A DNA stretch of 64,000 bases, taken from NCBI GenBank assembly GCA_040437565.1, contig JBDOQK010000059.1, forward strand, positions 62,001-126,000. Direction: 5' to 3'. Of the stretch, positions 46,970 through 57,442 are shown in pieces. The first letter of the stretch is position 1. The number at the start of each line of letters is the position of its first letter. Position numbers and translations under genes: made by a program. The notes below the pieces were generated by a model. That model searched no databases, was not told the DNA's origin, and was given only the letters and a program-made list of their open reading frames with translations. The DNA comes from Albugo candida (lineage: Eukaryota > Oomycota > Peronosporomycetes > Albuginales).

Positions 46970-47785
46970 TCATCCTGACAATATGCCATTCCAGTTGGGT
47001 GTTGATCCCAGCATGCCTTCAGTGCTCGATGCCGAGATGGCACGCCTCTCTCCAAACAAATAATACCCAATCACATAGCCTAATATGATCGAGAGAAATA
47101 ATATCCAATCATAAGTCATCGATACCAACATGAGCAGATATGCGATCAAAATAGAAATTCCATGTAAAAGACAATGCACAACGTGCCGTGTGTTGGGACC
47201 AAGCGCCATGATATGACGTGAAATCCATATTCTGAATCTGGTTAGCAGGAAAAGATTGCCATTCGTAAAGAATCGTTCCTTTCGTTCAGCTAAAAGATGC
47301 GAAGATTCGCCTAAAAAGGAGCTGCTATTTCGATTTGTCGCCGCCCAATCTCGCTGTCGCGCCCCTTCTTTCCTTAGCGTTCTTCTTATACTCAATATAT
47401 ACTCGTTAAATATTGCAAATGCTGCAACAAACAGGCAGCTAAAAAAGTATCGGACTTTCGTATTGAGAACCCAGCCAGGAAACCAGAGCAGGAGACACGG
47501 GCTCTGAGCGTTGGATGATCCAATTGTAAATCCATTCAGCATTGTTGTACCGGGCCCCGAACAGAACATTTTCTTGGTATCCGAACTCTGCTCATCAAGA
47601 TATGGTCGGATGTCATCGTAAATGTAATGCGCATGTGTCATACTGCACGTGTGTATGATTTGTTGACCATGTTTCATGTATATTTGTGGTCCGTTCATTT
47701 TTGTTTGCATTCCACATACTGGGCATAATCCATCTGACGACTTGGAAGGTTCCATAGAACCTTGCTTAATACCTCCCAAGCCCAT
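46970..47785 (-). CDS. Ctr-family copper transporter with Cys/Met/His-rich N-terminus
   Basis: Ctr proteins are trimeric copper(I) channels of the plasma membrane or internal membranes. It is a single exon of 271 residues. The N-terminus (residues about 15-70) is rich in possible copper ligands: CPVCGMQTKM, YMKHGQQIIHTCSMTHAHYI. Then come three membrane segments: WVLNTKVRYFFSCLFVAAFA, HCLLHGISILIAYLLMLVSM and WILFLSIILGYVIGYYLFGE. The second carries the family MxxxM motif (MLVSM) and the third GxxxG (GYVIG). A cytosolic loop of about 75 residues separates the first two spans. CPVCGM resembles YHS/NosL-type metal sites and is not usual for Ctr proteins. It is divergent from a second Ctr gene about 520 bp away. 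Confidence 0.88.
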   Translation of the reverse strand: MGLGGIKQGSMEPSKSSDGLCPVCGMQTKMNGPQIYMKHGQQIIHTCSMTHAHYIYDDIRPYLDEQSSDTKKMFCSGPGTTMLNGFTIGSSNAQSPCLLLWFPGWVLNTKVRYFFSCLFVAAFAIFNEYILSIRRTLRKEGARQRDWAATNRNSSSFLGESSHLLAERKERFFTNGNLFLLTRFRIWISRHIMALGPNTRHVVHCLLHGISILIAYLLMLVSMTYDWILFLSIILGYVIGYYLFGERRAISASSTEGMLGSTPNWNGILSG

Positions 47786-47969
47786 TATCTATCACAGAAT
47801 ATGATGAGATCACCAGCCTGCAACTATGAAATAAAGTCTACCGAATTTCGCAAAAACGTCTGATACGTCCATTCTGAAGCAAACTCTATAATTTGTCCAT
47901 TATGTAAGTGTAGTCGATGTGATTGCGTTGTGATAGTTTCTCCATTTACAGGGTCCCTCTAAAAATCAC

Positions 47970-48191
47970 ATGAAGCAAGATCTTTTAAATGCAAAGCATG
48001 ACTTGTTACAAAACGAAATTTTGACCTCTGCTTTGCTTCCTGGAAACCAACACAGCACAATTCCGAGTAGAAGCATACCAGCCATCCTAAAAACATCTAA
48101 TGTCATAGTAAAACACGACAGAGAATGTAAAAATACGATGGATTACGACGAGGTCAAACGGCTAATTGAAAGTTACATTGAGACGCGATAA
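47970..48191 (+). CDS. Hypothetical small protein, 73 residues
   Basis: An open frame between the two copper transporter genes, starting MKQDLLNAKHDLLQNE and ending YDEVKRLIESYIETR. It looks helical and has no domain that I recognise. A good donor and acceptor pair (GTAAGT near 47905, TTTACAG just before 47951) lies upstream, so this may be the last exon of a short spliced gene. It does not join the downstream Ctr frame in an obvious way. Confidence 0.35.
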   Translation: MKQDLLNAKHDLLQNEILTSALLPGNQHSTIPSRSIPAILKTSNVIVKHDRECKNTMDYDEVKRLIESYIETR

Positions 48192-48305
48192 CGTATATTT
48201 CCACTTTACGGCAAGCACCGTGTCGCATATTGTAGAAAACAGCTTTGCAAAGGGAAAATACCAGAAATCAAAAGTTTACACCCCGTCAAGAACGATCGCA
48301 TCATA

Positions 48306-48935
48306 ATGCCAGATTTTTGCACGGGAAGCGGGGTCGCTATGGGCAGTGACGGCTTGAAATTAGACGGTGTAAATTCAAGAGATGATTGTGTAATGTTATG
48401 GACAACTTCATTAGATCTCTCTTCTAGCTTCCGAATGGCTGTAGCATGCTTTTTCGTCTTTTGCATCGCGGTATTAGCGCAATTTCTTGGCACGACAAAT
48501 AGCAACCGTTTGCGGTCTGCGAAGAAATTGGCGCAGACCTTATATCAAAATTCGCAAAGGTCCAACAGCATTAGGGATGACACGCAAGTAATGCGCCGTG
48601 GATCAAGAGATGATTCAGACAATGTATCTGCATTTAATCACGATTCTCCGTCGATGTACAATACAATCAGCAATTCCACAGCATCGGGATCAGTGGACGG
48701 AATTGATTCATCGGGTGCAGTACTGCAGAAAGCCGGCAATCTGATGCATTTAAAGGATAGTTTTCTACATGGGCTTCGCATCTTCGTCGCTTACTTGCTG
48801 ATGCTTGTGGTGATGACATACAGCGTCAACCTTATTGCGAGCATCGTCTTCGGCTTTGCTACCGGATATTATGTGTTCACTGGGGATTCCGCTAAAGTTC
48901 CGATCTCAGCAGATCCGTGCTGTGCTTCCGATTAA
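48306..48935 (+). CDS. Ctr-family copper transporter, second gene
   Basis: A 209-residue single-exon Ctr protein. A short N-terminus with few Met (MPDFCTGSGVAMGSDGL) precedes span 1 (FRMAVACFFVFCIAVLAQFL). A Ser/Asn-rich cytosolic loop of about 95 residues follows, then span 2 (FLHGLRIFVAYLLMLVVMTY, with MxxxM as MLVVM) and span 3 (LIASIVFGFATGYYVFTGDS, with GxxxG as GFATG). It ends in a CC-containing tail (DPCCASD), a place where Ctr proteins often bind copper. It lacks the CPVCGM site of its neighbour. The pair probably arose by an old duplication and may serve different membranes. Confidence 0.88.
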   Translation: MPDFCTGSGVAMGSDGLKLDGVNSRDDCVMLWTTSLDLSSSFRMAVACFFVFCIAVLAQFLGTTNSNRLRSAKKLAQTLYQNSQRSNSIRDDTQVMRRGSRDDSDNVSAFNHDSPSMYNTISNSTASGSVDGIDSSGAVLQKAGNLMHLKDSFLHGLRIFVAYLLMLVVMTYSVNLIASIVFGFATGYYVFTGDSAKVPISADPCCASD

Positions 48936-49214
48936 AATAGGATATATCCGTCTTTTATGTATTAAGGTGTCAATTGTATTCNNNNNNNNNNNNNNNNNNN
49001 NNNNNNNNNNNNNNNNNNNNNNNNNNNNNNNNNNNNNNNNNNNNNNNNNNNNNNNNNNNNNNNNNNNNNNNNNNNNNNNNNGTGAGTTTTATTAATCGGT
49101 CTCCGATCAGATCGAGCTGAATCGATTAAAACGACGTGCGCCAAGATTATTTACATTGTCCCATCTTGTATTCCGTTATCAACTTGTTCATAATTGGATC
49201 CTCTCTTCCCAGCA

Positions 49215-50533
49215 ATGACCTCCACATCGCCAGGTCAGACGCGAATGTCGTCTTATAATCTAAATGAAAAACTATAATAATTTTTATCTCAGCCACATCA
49301 CCGAAAGGAGAAACAGGCGCCCGTCGTGAGCGTTCAAAATCAAGGGATGCTGGTAAGCGAATGGGAGGCGGTCAAAAAGGGATCTGGTGCAACGCGACAG
49401 AAGTGATCATCCCCGCGGTTACCCTGGACAAGCACGATCCTAATTTTGATAGTGAATCCGAAGATAATGTGGTTTTGATCCCACACGAAGATAGATCAAC
49501 CAACAGAAACGAATCTTGTCGTCGAAAATCAGTGACATTAACTCCTCCGGACGAATTGGCTGCAAAAGAATTGGCGTTTAACCCACCGCCAGCAATCAAG
49601 AAAGTCATTGTAGAGATCCTGGAAGAGTTCTTTGTCAGTGGTGATTACGACGAGAGTCGTGAGCAGATTTTCGAAAAGGTTTCAGATGAGTTTAGGTACG
49701 ATTTGGTGAAGCGAGCGATTACGATGGCAATGGACAAGCATGATAAAGAAAGGGAAATGGCTTCACGCCTTTTGTCTGAGCTGTACTTGAGAGGATTGAA
49801 TCCGTCACAAATACAGGGTGGTTTTCGACGTGTTTTACTGCTGGCTGAAGACCTCGAAATTGATATTCCATCGTAAGTGACTTCCCATGCTTCACATTAT
49901 AGGCGTCTAAGGTAAAACTTATTGGACAGAGCCAAAGGAATGCTGGCCATCTTTTGTGCGCGAGCGGTTGTGGATGAGATTGTGCCTCCAAATTTCTTGG
50001 AGGATCCTTTTCTATTACGTTATTCTTCAGACATCGTCGCAGAAGCAATCAAGAAACTCAGCATTCATCATGGCACTGCTCGTATGGAAAAAGGATGGGG
50101 ACCAGGAGATGGTCGACCAGTAGAGGAACTGAAGATCGCGATCGATCAGCTAACAAAAGAATACATCCTTTCTCGAGACCTTGATGAGGCTACTCGCTGT
50201 GTACGCGAGCTTAATGAGCCTTACTTCCATCATGAGCTTGTCAAACGTGGGATTGCGAATGCTTTGGAAGAGGGCGGGGAAGATAATTTACTTGCAATGG
50301 CGTCTTTGTTTGGATATCTCGTTACTCAAGATATCGTGTCGAAGTCGCAAATATCAAAAGGATTTGAGAAATTTCAGTTAACTTTGGATGATGTAGTGCT
50401 TGATATCCCAGCTGCACGTGCACTATTCCAAACAATTGCGAAGCGAGCCATCAATGACGGTATTCTCTCCAGAGATTTCAATATCCATCCGGTTAGCGAC
50501 ACTGAATCAGCGGATAAACACACGAAGAAGTGA
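49215..50533 (+). CDS. PDCD4-like protein with two MA3 domains
   Basis: MA3 domains bind the RNA helicase eIF4A and restrain cap-dependent translation. Three exons (49215-49233, 49293-49872, 49930-50533), with introns of 59 and 57 nt, join in frame to 400 residues. The N-terminal region is basic (RRERSKSRDAGKRMGGGQKG). MA3 domain 1 is KVIVEILEEFFVSGDYDESR to EDLEIDIPSAKGMLAIFCAR. The link RMEKGWGPGDGRPVEELKIA is characteristic of PDCD4. MA3 domain 2 is LTKEYILSRDLDEATRCVRE, LNEPYFHHELVKRGI and so on. Two domains match animal PDCD4; plant relatives have four. The gene starts about 130 bp after an N gap, and its stop is 96 bp from that of the convergent ZMYND10 gene. Confidence 0.92.
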
Positions 50534-50629
50534 GGTCATGGTCAAACTATATGAGAAAGCCTGATGCCTATCGATGCCCATTGGATTTTGCTAATAATGC
50601 ACACGTACATATATTATCTGCTGTATATT

Positions 50630-53031
50630 TTATAGTCTCTTATCTCGTGCCACACACACGAAAGCTGGCCCAATACTGAATCTGTTCTCCTCCAGGTGTT
50701 TCTGATTTTCGATAACTTGATACTGGAAGACAAAAGGTGATTGGCTTTCCAGAGACCCGATTTGTCCCCAGGCTTTTACTTCCTTTCGAGTCGACTTGCT
50801 TGGCAAGGTCAAATTCTCGCTTTTCAGTTCGATGACCTTTGCGTCTCTCTTTCCTTGATTTGGCTCGAGCTCAATGGCTACTTTTATGAAAACATTGCTG
50901 GGAAATGAAGTGTCCTGAGGGTTTTGGGCAGTCTTCTCGTGCAGTGGGTATCGCAAATACGAAACCGGAGAAGCTACAATCTCTTTCGCTTGGGTCAAAT
51001 CAACATTGTAAAGTATCTCAATAGGCTGAATGTCACACTGCTTCCACATTTTTTCATCTTCACTTCCAATTTCAACGATAAGTGGTTTTTTGATGCGGTC
51101 ATCTTCTTGAAAGGAACGATCCCAAATCGAGACACTCACCTGATTAGGCTGCAAGAGCTCTTGGACGTCATTTTCCTGTATTTCCGGGTTCATCTCCACT
51201 TTATGGCTTCTCTCATCTTGTTGCCCTTCTAGCAAGTCAGCAATCCCTTCTAACTGGTAGATTTCTCCAAGTTCTCGCAAATCAGCTTCCCGACAGAAAC
51301 TCGCGCTTTTCTTGTCAAATACTTCCGCAATCTCCGTAGCGTGGCTTCGCATGTATTGCCTGATGGCATCACTCAGACACGGAACGGCTTCCAGTATTAG
51401 ATTTCCGTGCTTTCCACTACTTCCGGTCGATGAAACAAGCATCAGCGCAAGTTCATCCAGATATCGCTGGACATCGGCAAGAAACGGTAATTGGTCAACG
51501 AGGACTTCATTGATATATTTTCTGATTCGTAGCAACTGATCCTTCCGGAATTGAGTTATTTCGTAGTGACTTCGAGAAGACTCTGTGCAGAGGAGGTAGT
51601 ATACGGCTATCCATGCCTGTGCTTCTGTAGGAGTGAGGACTAGAAGCTCGGAGGGCTCAATAACTTTCCATTTCTGGTGCACAAACTTCTTCCAGATCGT
51701 TGTTGTGGATGCTTTTTCGTTCCCATTTGCTTGAGTATTTGTTGCTACGATCCGATGTGTCCATGGAGAATTCTCGATGAGCACTACAAGTGTCAAAAGC
51801 ACATCGTGCTTGTCCAACAATCGCGACACAATGCTCAGCGAAAGCGTGTGAAGCTCTTGGCAAATGTATCGCAAAATCGTCAGCGACTGCACTGTAATTC
51901 GGAATTCNNNNNNNNNNNNNNNNNNNNNNNNNNNNNNNNNNNNNNNNNNNNNNNNNNNNNNNNNNNNNNNNNNNNNNNNNNNNNNNNNNNNNNNNNNNNN
52001 NNNNNNNTTGATATATTTTCTGATTCGTAGCAACTGATCCTTCCGGAATTGAGTTATTTCGTAGTGACTTCGAGAAGACTCTGTGCAGAGGAGGTAGTAT
52101 ACGGCTATCCATGCCTGTGCTTCTGTAGGAGTGAGGACTAGAAGCTCGGAGGGCTCAATAACTTTCCATTTCTGGTGCACAAACTTCTTCCAGATCGTTG
52201 TTGTGGATGCTTTTTCGTTCCCATTTGCTTGAGTATTTGTTGCTACGATCCGATGTGTCCATGGAGAATTCTCGATGAGCACTACAAGTGTCAAAAGCAC
52301 ATCGTGCTTGTCCAACAATCGCGACACAATGCTCAGCGAAAGCGTGTGAAGCTCTTGGCAAATGTATCGCAAAATCGTCAGCGACTGCACTGTAATTCGG
52401 AATTCCAGCTCCATTTCTTGACGTGTCAACTCTTCTCCAGGATGCGCCGAATGAAGCAGTTGGATCATTTCTTGACCGGTTTTATGGAAACCAGTGACGC
52501 GAAGTATATCTTCACGTGGAATACTCACGATCCAAGTGAGTTTACGGACGCAGTAATCGATCATCTCGATCAATTCGTCATCCTGGAAGCTCTCAACAAT
52601 GTGTTGATGGTGGAACGCGATTTCCAGCAAGTTACATAGCGTTGCTTCATGGTACATCTATAAGAATGGTCAGATCAGCATGCTCCCACACGAACAAAGT
52701 GGAGACATACGATGAAATAGAGCCGCATAGAGGCGCACTCGTTTTCCTTCGATTTGATTTTCGGAAGGATCAATTGCTTCCATGACTCAACATTCAAAAT
52801 ATTGTGAAGAATGACCGGAAGCTTGTGGTAGGTCAAAAGACCTTCCAGGACAAAATTATCCTGGTTTTGCTGCGCTGATTGATGAGCTTGTAAGTTCAAT
52901 TTCTCAAGTGTGTGATGATAGGAAAGCCATTCGTCGTCTACTCCAATTGCAGATGGAGATATTCTCCTTATTCTGTTACTAATGAGCTGCTCTGCTTCAA
53001 AAGGTGTTACGAAATATGGCGCTGCTTCCAT
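50630..53031 (-). CDS. ZMYND10: ZMYND10 homologue (dynein arm preassembly factor) lacking the MYND finger
   Basis: ZMYND10 works in the cytosol with chaperones to fold axonemal dynein heavy chains for motile cilia. Two exons (53031-52711, 52657-50630; 53-nt intron). The conserved helical body is clear: [109 protein letters not shown] and [20 protein letters not shown]. Past [19 protein letters not shown], where animal proteins have the C-terminal MYND zinc finger, this protein instead continues with about 190 residues almost free of Cys. A 398-bp repeat around a gap is an artefact; collapsing it leaves 616 residues. The start is 89 bp from that of divergent CSTF2. Confidence 0.9.
51510..52405. 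repeat. 398-bp direct duplication flanking a 100-N gap inside ZMYND10 (assembly artefact)
   Basis: Bases 51510-51907 recur exactly at 52008-52405. Taken literally it would give the protein a perfect repeat of about 133 residues that no family member has. Confidence 0.92.
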
Positions 53032-53120
53032 CGAGCAATATGTGTCCTTGTAAGATCCAATACCAGTAATTGCCGAGTCAGATCATCTGAGAATACCGGT
53101 ACAATCGGACAGGGTGTTAG
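53032..53120. promoter_or_regulatory. 89-bp bidirectional promoter region between ZMYND10 and CSTF2
   Basis: The two start codons point away from each other with only 89 bp between them, so both 5' untranslated regions and promoters must share this stretch or overlap the neighbouring genes. I see no TATA box that I would trust. Confidence 0.5.
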
Positions 53121-54385
53121 ATGAGCGCCGCAGGAACAAAGCGTGCTAGCGCAGCCAAGGAGCGCAGCGTTTTCGGTACGTGGACGCAAAAGTAGATGCT
53201 CCAATGCATCGTTTTATAGAAAAAAGCATTCTAAAAAGTATATCTTATTATTATTAGTGGGCAATATCCCTTATGACGTTACAGAAGACATGCTACGAGA
53301 AATTTTCTCTGAAGCTGGCGCTGTGATGAATTTTCGGTTGGTGTATCACCGTCTATCCTACATTTCGAATACCTCACGTACTGTCTTTGTATCAGTTTGG
53401 TCACAGATCGAGAGACTGGCAAACCAAAAGGCTATGGTTTCTGTGAGTATGCGGATGGAGCCACAGCATTGAGCGCCATGCGGAATTTGAATGGATACGA
53501 GATCAATGGAAGAAACCTCCGTGTAGACTTTGCAGACGGTGGAGAACGATCGAGTAATACAGTACAAGCAGCTGATAAAAACACTGCTGGATCCAATGGC
53601 GAAATGATGATTCAGGCTATTGAAAATGCCGTCGCTCAATTTGGTACTTTGAAAACGTATGAGATGTTGATAAGCCTTAAGGAACATGCAAGACAGCGTC
53701 CCGAGATGACAAAAAATATACTGAATTCGAATCCGATTTTGACACACGCGATTGTCCAATGCTTCAAGTCACTCAATATTCCGATTTTGGCGTCGGGTGA
53801 AGCTTCAACGGGGCTGCTTTTGGTTAGTCAATCTATCAAGCTTACCATATTTCTTATTGCGTTCTGTAGGCTCCACCTCCGCTCGCACCACAATTTGCAG
53901 CATCTGCTCCTCGTAATACAAGTGGTATTGCTCGGCCGGGTCACCCAGACGCTGTTTCATCGGGAGGTATCTTAGGAATGGGTCCACCTCCGTCTGTGAG
54001 TGGCCAAGTAGAAGATGGACCAGTACCATTGAGAAATCAAGTACCTTCAAAGTCATCGAGATGGAGTTCTCGAACGAATAATCCTCAAGCGTCGGCACTA
54101 ACGGGAATAGTTCCGACTTCATCTGTGTCTTCCCATGCCCGAGGAAATCGAGATCCAAGACGATCAAAAGATCCAAGGAAAAGAGGCTTGGACGATGAAA
54201 GAGTAGATGATGGCCACAAACGCCCACGCTTTCCAGAAATGTCGCATCTGTCTCATGGCAATGATTATGATGCGATCGCACAGCTAGCGCGTGAAATGAC
54301 ACCTGAGAAAATGGACTCACTTCCTCCAAACGAGCGACAGCTTATTTTTTCGTACATGAGACAGCATAACATTCCGTTCGAATAA
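53121..54385 (+). CDS. CSTF2: Cleavage stimulation factor subunit 2 (CstF-64)
   Basis: CstF-64 binds GU-rich elements downstream of poly(A) sites in the nucleus. Four exons (53121-53175, 53258-53342, 53396-53822, 53870-54385) give 360 residues. The RRM follows the short start [36 protein letters not shown] (RNP2) and [20 protein letters not shown] (RNP1). The hinge domain that binds CstF-77/symplekin follows ([34 protein letters not shown]). A Pro/Gly/Ser-rich linker leads to the C-terminal domain ([33 protein letters not shown]). The second intron has an ambiguous donor: the canonical choice adds Val-Leu before [11 protein letters not shown]. Its stop is 61 bp from that of the convergent aminotransferase gene. 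Confidence 0.95.
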
Positions 54386-54446
54386 GTAAAGCAGTAAACA
54401 GAGACATTGAAGCGATGATGGTGTTATTCGAAATTGAACTCCAGCT

Positions 54447-55699
54447 TTACTCCGTTTCAAATAGCTGTGATACGATATAAACATGGATTTTCTCTACCAG
54501 TTCATTGCTACGCTTGGTTGCTTGTCGAGCCAGATCAGTTTTCTCCCACTCGTTTGAGTTTTCAAGGACGGCTTCAGGCGCAATTTTACGGGAAACGATC
54601 GACGGATCCCACACAATGACGTCGATAGGGGACACCACACGAACAACACCTATGAGGAGACAAAGTTGATACAATCACTGATTGGTTATCGCACATACTT
54701 GTCAAAAATGCTGCTTGCCACAACTCTCGATCCTTGTACGATGGGGACTCTTGGATGATCGGGATCTGCAAATCTGTACACGCTTTTATAACAAGTTGCC
54801 TCATACTCCCATTCAGTATGCCTTCCTGTGCTGTCCAGACTTGGCCGTCTCGGACTACTTGCCAAGTCAAAACTTGTACCTCAGAAATTTGATCGAAACT
54901 CACCGACAAAAAAGTTTGTAACTAAGCCTTCTAGCAGTCTCGGGATAGATGCCACACCTTTGATATCCACAAGCAGAACCTCAGTGAAATTACCGTCTGA
55001 AAGCTCTAGTTGCATTTCTTCTTTGTGTTCTTCTATATGACGCCGATTCATGATCCAGCTTGTATGCTTGCAGGCTGGAAGAGCTCTTGGCTCCCCATAA
55101 ACAAGTGCATAGCGCCGGATTTCCATCCTTTGATCGGGTGAAATTTGAGGAAGGCGACAGACATGAATGGCGATGAGAAGTTGATTATTCGATGCTGTAT
55201 TGTCGTACGACCATAAAACGCTTAGTAACAGAGTAACAGCAGGACACGCCCGCCTCTGGCCGCAATATTGCAGCAATTTGTCAACAAGTGTCTTTGTACG
55301 ACTCGAAGCGACCTTTGTGCATTCGATCGCTTGAATGTTATCTCGTTGCCCGAAGCTCAAATGAAAGCCTTTTTCCAGTCGATCGAGGTGAAAATCAAAC
55401 TGTAGAGGCTGGTAAGAGTGTGTCGTATCTGATCGCCAATGTGCTCGTAAGCACGTGTAAGGTCCGAGCGGATGGGAGCTAAGAAACGACTTTGCGGTTT
55501 TGAAGAGTGTTTCTCTGACAGGTGGCGTATTGCTGTCTTCAACGCACACCAGCGGATCAACATGCTCCTTAATGGTAAATGCGCTTGAATCCATCAAGCA
55601 AAGGATACCGGTACCGAAATTGTGGCTGTCAGAGCATCCATCCACGCTGATACGAGATCTCGTTATTTCGTTCGCAGGCAGTAGTGACAATACGATCAA
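54447..55699 (-). CDS. Class IV aminotransferase-like (D-amino acid aminotransferase fold) protein
   Basis: It belongs to the PLP fold-type IV group that includes branched-chain and D-amino acid aminotransferases and aminodeoxychorismate lyase. The substrate is unknown. The N-terminal part has GPYTCLRAHWR and FDFHLDRLEKGFHL. The pyridoxal Lys is expected in CKHTSWIMNRRHIEEHKEEM. Then come EVLLVDIKGVASIPRLLEGL, VTNFF and VWTAQEGILNGSMRQLVIKA, and the tail VVRVVSPIDVIVWDP after a 49-nt intron (54698-54650). Between VTNFFV and SFDQISEVQVLTWQ the frame shifts by one base near 54895, with no normal-sized intron to explain it. That is a sequencing error, a tiny or unusual intron, or a true frameshift that kills the gene. 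It resembles plant proteins of the At3g54970 kind. Confidence 0.75.
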
Positions 55700-55739
55700 T
55701 GCAGGAGCTTATGGTCACGCAGAATTTTATTAAAGCTGC

Positions 55740-57430
55740 GATTACATGTCTTTATATCGATCGTAGACGCGTGACGTGCGAGAAATTTGCGCTTCGCTGT
55801 CTATTTTGACATCCATCGACCAGAAAAAATAGGCAGAATCACTAAATACTAGCAGTATGAAGTGGAATGCAGGTCGTCCCTGCCATTCTTACTGATAGCC
55901 CATGTGCGCGAGTGTAAATGCAGAGATAGAGAAATTGTACAGCGCACACAATGTTGTGAGATACACAGCGAAGAATCAAAGCCGCATTTCTTACTGGGTG
56001 CATGACTCGAAAGCAATGGTCACCGATATCTACGACTGAATCTGATTCTTAGACGAATTGTAGTGCGATGAAGATAATGGCAACTTGAAGGGAGCTTTGA
56101 ATTGAGATAAAATCAACTGCAACGTGGTGTGTGTTCTGAATGGATGTAGTGGACAGTGCTGTAGCTTAATGCTTCCTCTCGTCTACTGACGGATTGAGCA
56201 AAGGATCGTGGTAGTAACTGCGATGCTCTTGCTGCGATGGATTTCCATCAGAATGCACCACATGCGCGTATTGAAGAATGTAGTTCACCACTGTGTGTAA
56301 CAGCACCGGAACTGCTTCATTCTGCGACTTGATTCGCATTGAAGGAGGAGATTCTCCCATCTGAAATTTCTATCAAGCTGTAAGAATCACCAAAGCACTG
56401 ACTGCCTGTCTAATAGAATTTCATCCAACGCTTAGATGTAGTGTATTTTATTCTGGTCAGATCTAGCATGCTTGATAAGAAACCGTACGCTTGACAAAAT
56501 TGATGAAATGTCTGACACAAGGGCTTTGTTAGCTATCACCGTCGAGCAAGAAGATGTTGACTATTGCTATAACTCTTACTGACTTCCCATCATTCGATCC
56601 AGCATCTAAGAGTCGTACCATTCACTCTACAGCAATAATATGGTTGCAACAACGCGATCAGGACATTCTTGTCTAGACGTTCAACGCGTTAAGGAAGATG
56701 CGACGCGCTTGTTCCAATTGCAGTGATAATATAGATACGGAGCGAGGAAATATTTTTTTACAATTTGACTTTGCTGGGCCATTACCGGATGGTTGTGCAC
56801 GGTCACCTCCGTCTTGATGTCTTAAACCTGGGACTCGATGAGATATCCAGCAATTCGATTCATGAAGCCCTCTTAAACAGATTCAACGGCCGAATGAGCC
56901 AGACGAAGTGTTTTGATACTGATACGTAAAAGAGGCTAACGAATGGATACTTGAAGGCTAATGGAAGGAGAGGCCAAGAAATTCGTACTCGAGTATTTAC
57001 ATTTATAGAGCAAAGAAGTAACCCGAGTACAATGTACGTTGAGAGCAGTGCTTTACTCGTACAAAACACATTGAGGTAGCTACGTGCATGTTGGAAAGTG
57101 TCCCCGAGGTATGTAATGTGTTTTAGTTGTCAATAGTGGTATTTTCAAGTGTCTGTGGCTCATACCAGCACACCATGGTATCATTTTGAAACGAGCTGAT
57201 GCATAAATCGAGCGACTGATTATGTCACACCATTCCTTCCCGTGAGCTATTGAAATTGTTACATTGTACACAAGCGGTATTCACATTGTAGCACACAGAG
57301 CAATATTGAAGCAATTCTCAGCTTATCGGCAAAACCGACTTTATATTTTTTCACTAGCAGAACTCATCCTGCATGATCTTGTTGGCGCACAAGTTTCTGA
57401 CTTCATCCTAACCCGAATCTATATTCCAGG
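55740..57430. other. Region with no well-supported gene
   Basis: The only candidate is a 64-residue minus-strand frame (56360-56166). The remainder shows neither domains nor repeats. Confidence 0.4.
56166..56360 (-). CDS. Hypothetical small protein, 64 residues
   Basis: Sequence MGESPPSMRIKSQNEAVPVL, then LHTVVNYILQYAHVVHSDGN, ending in a His/Asp-rich tail. A TTTCAG acceptor stands directly before the first Met, so this may be a last exon. I do not recognise it. Confidence 0.3.
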   Translation of the reverse strand: MGESPPSMRIKSQNEAVPVLLHTVVNYILQYAHVVHSDGNPSQQEHRSYYHDPLLNPSVDERKH

Positions 57431-57442
57431 AAAGTCATATTG

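Noticed and set aside
51510-52405. An internal protein repeat in ZMYND10
   Set aside because: The repeat is base-for-base exact and bridges an N gap, as at five other gaps. It is an assembly overlap.
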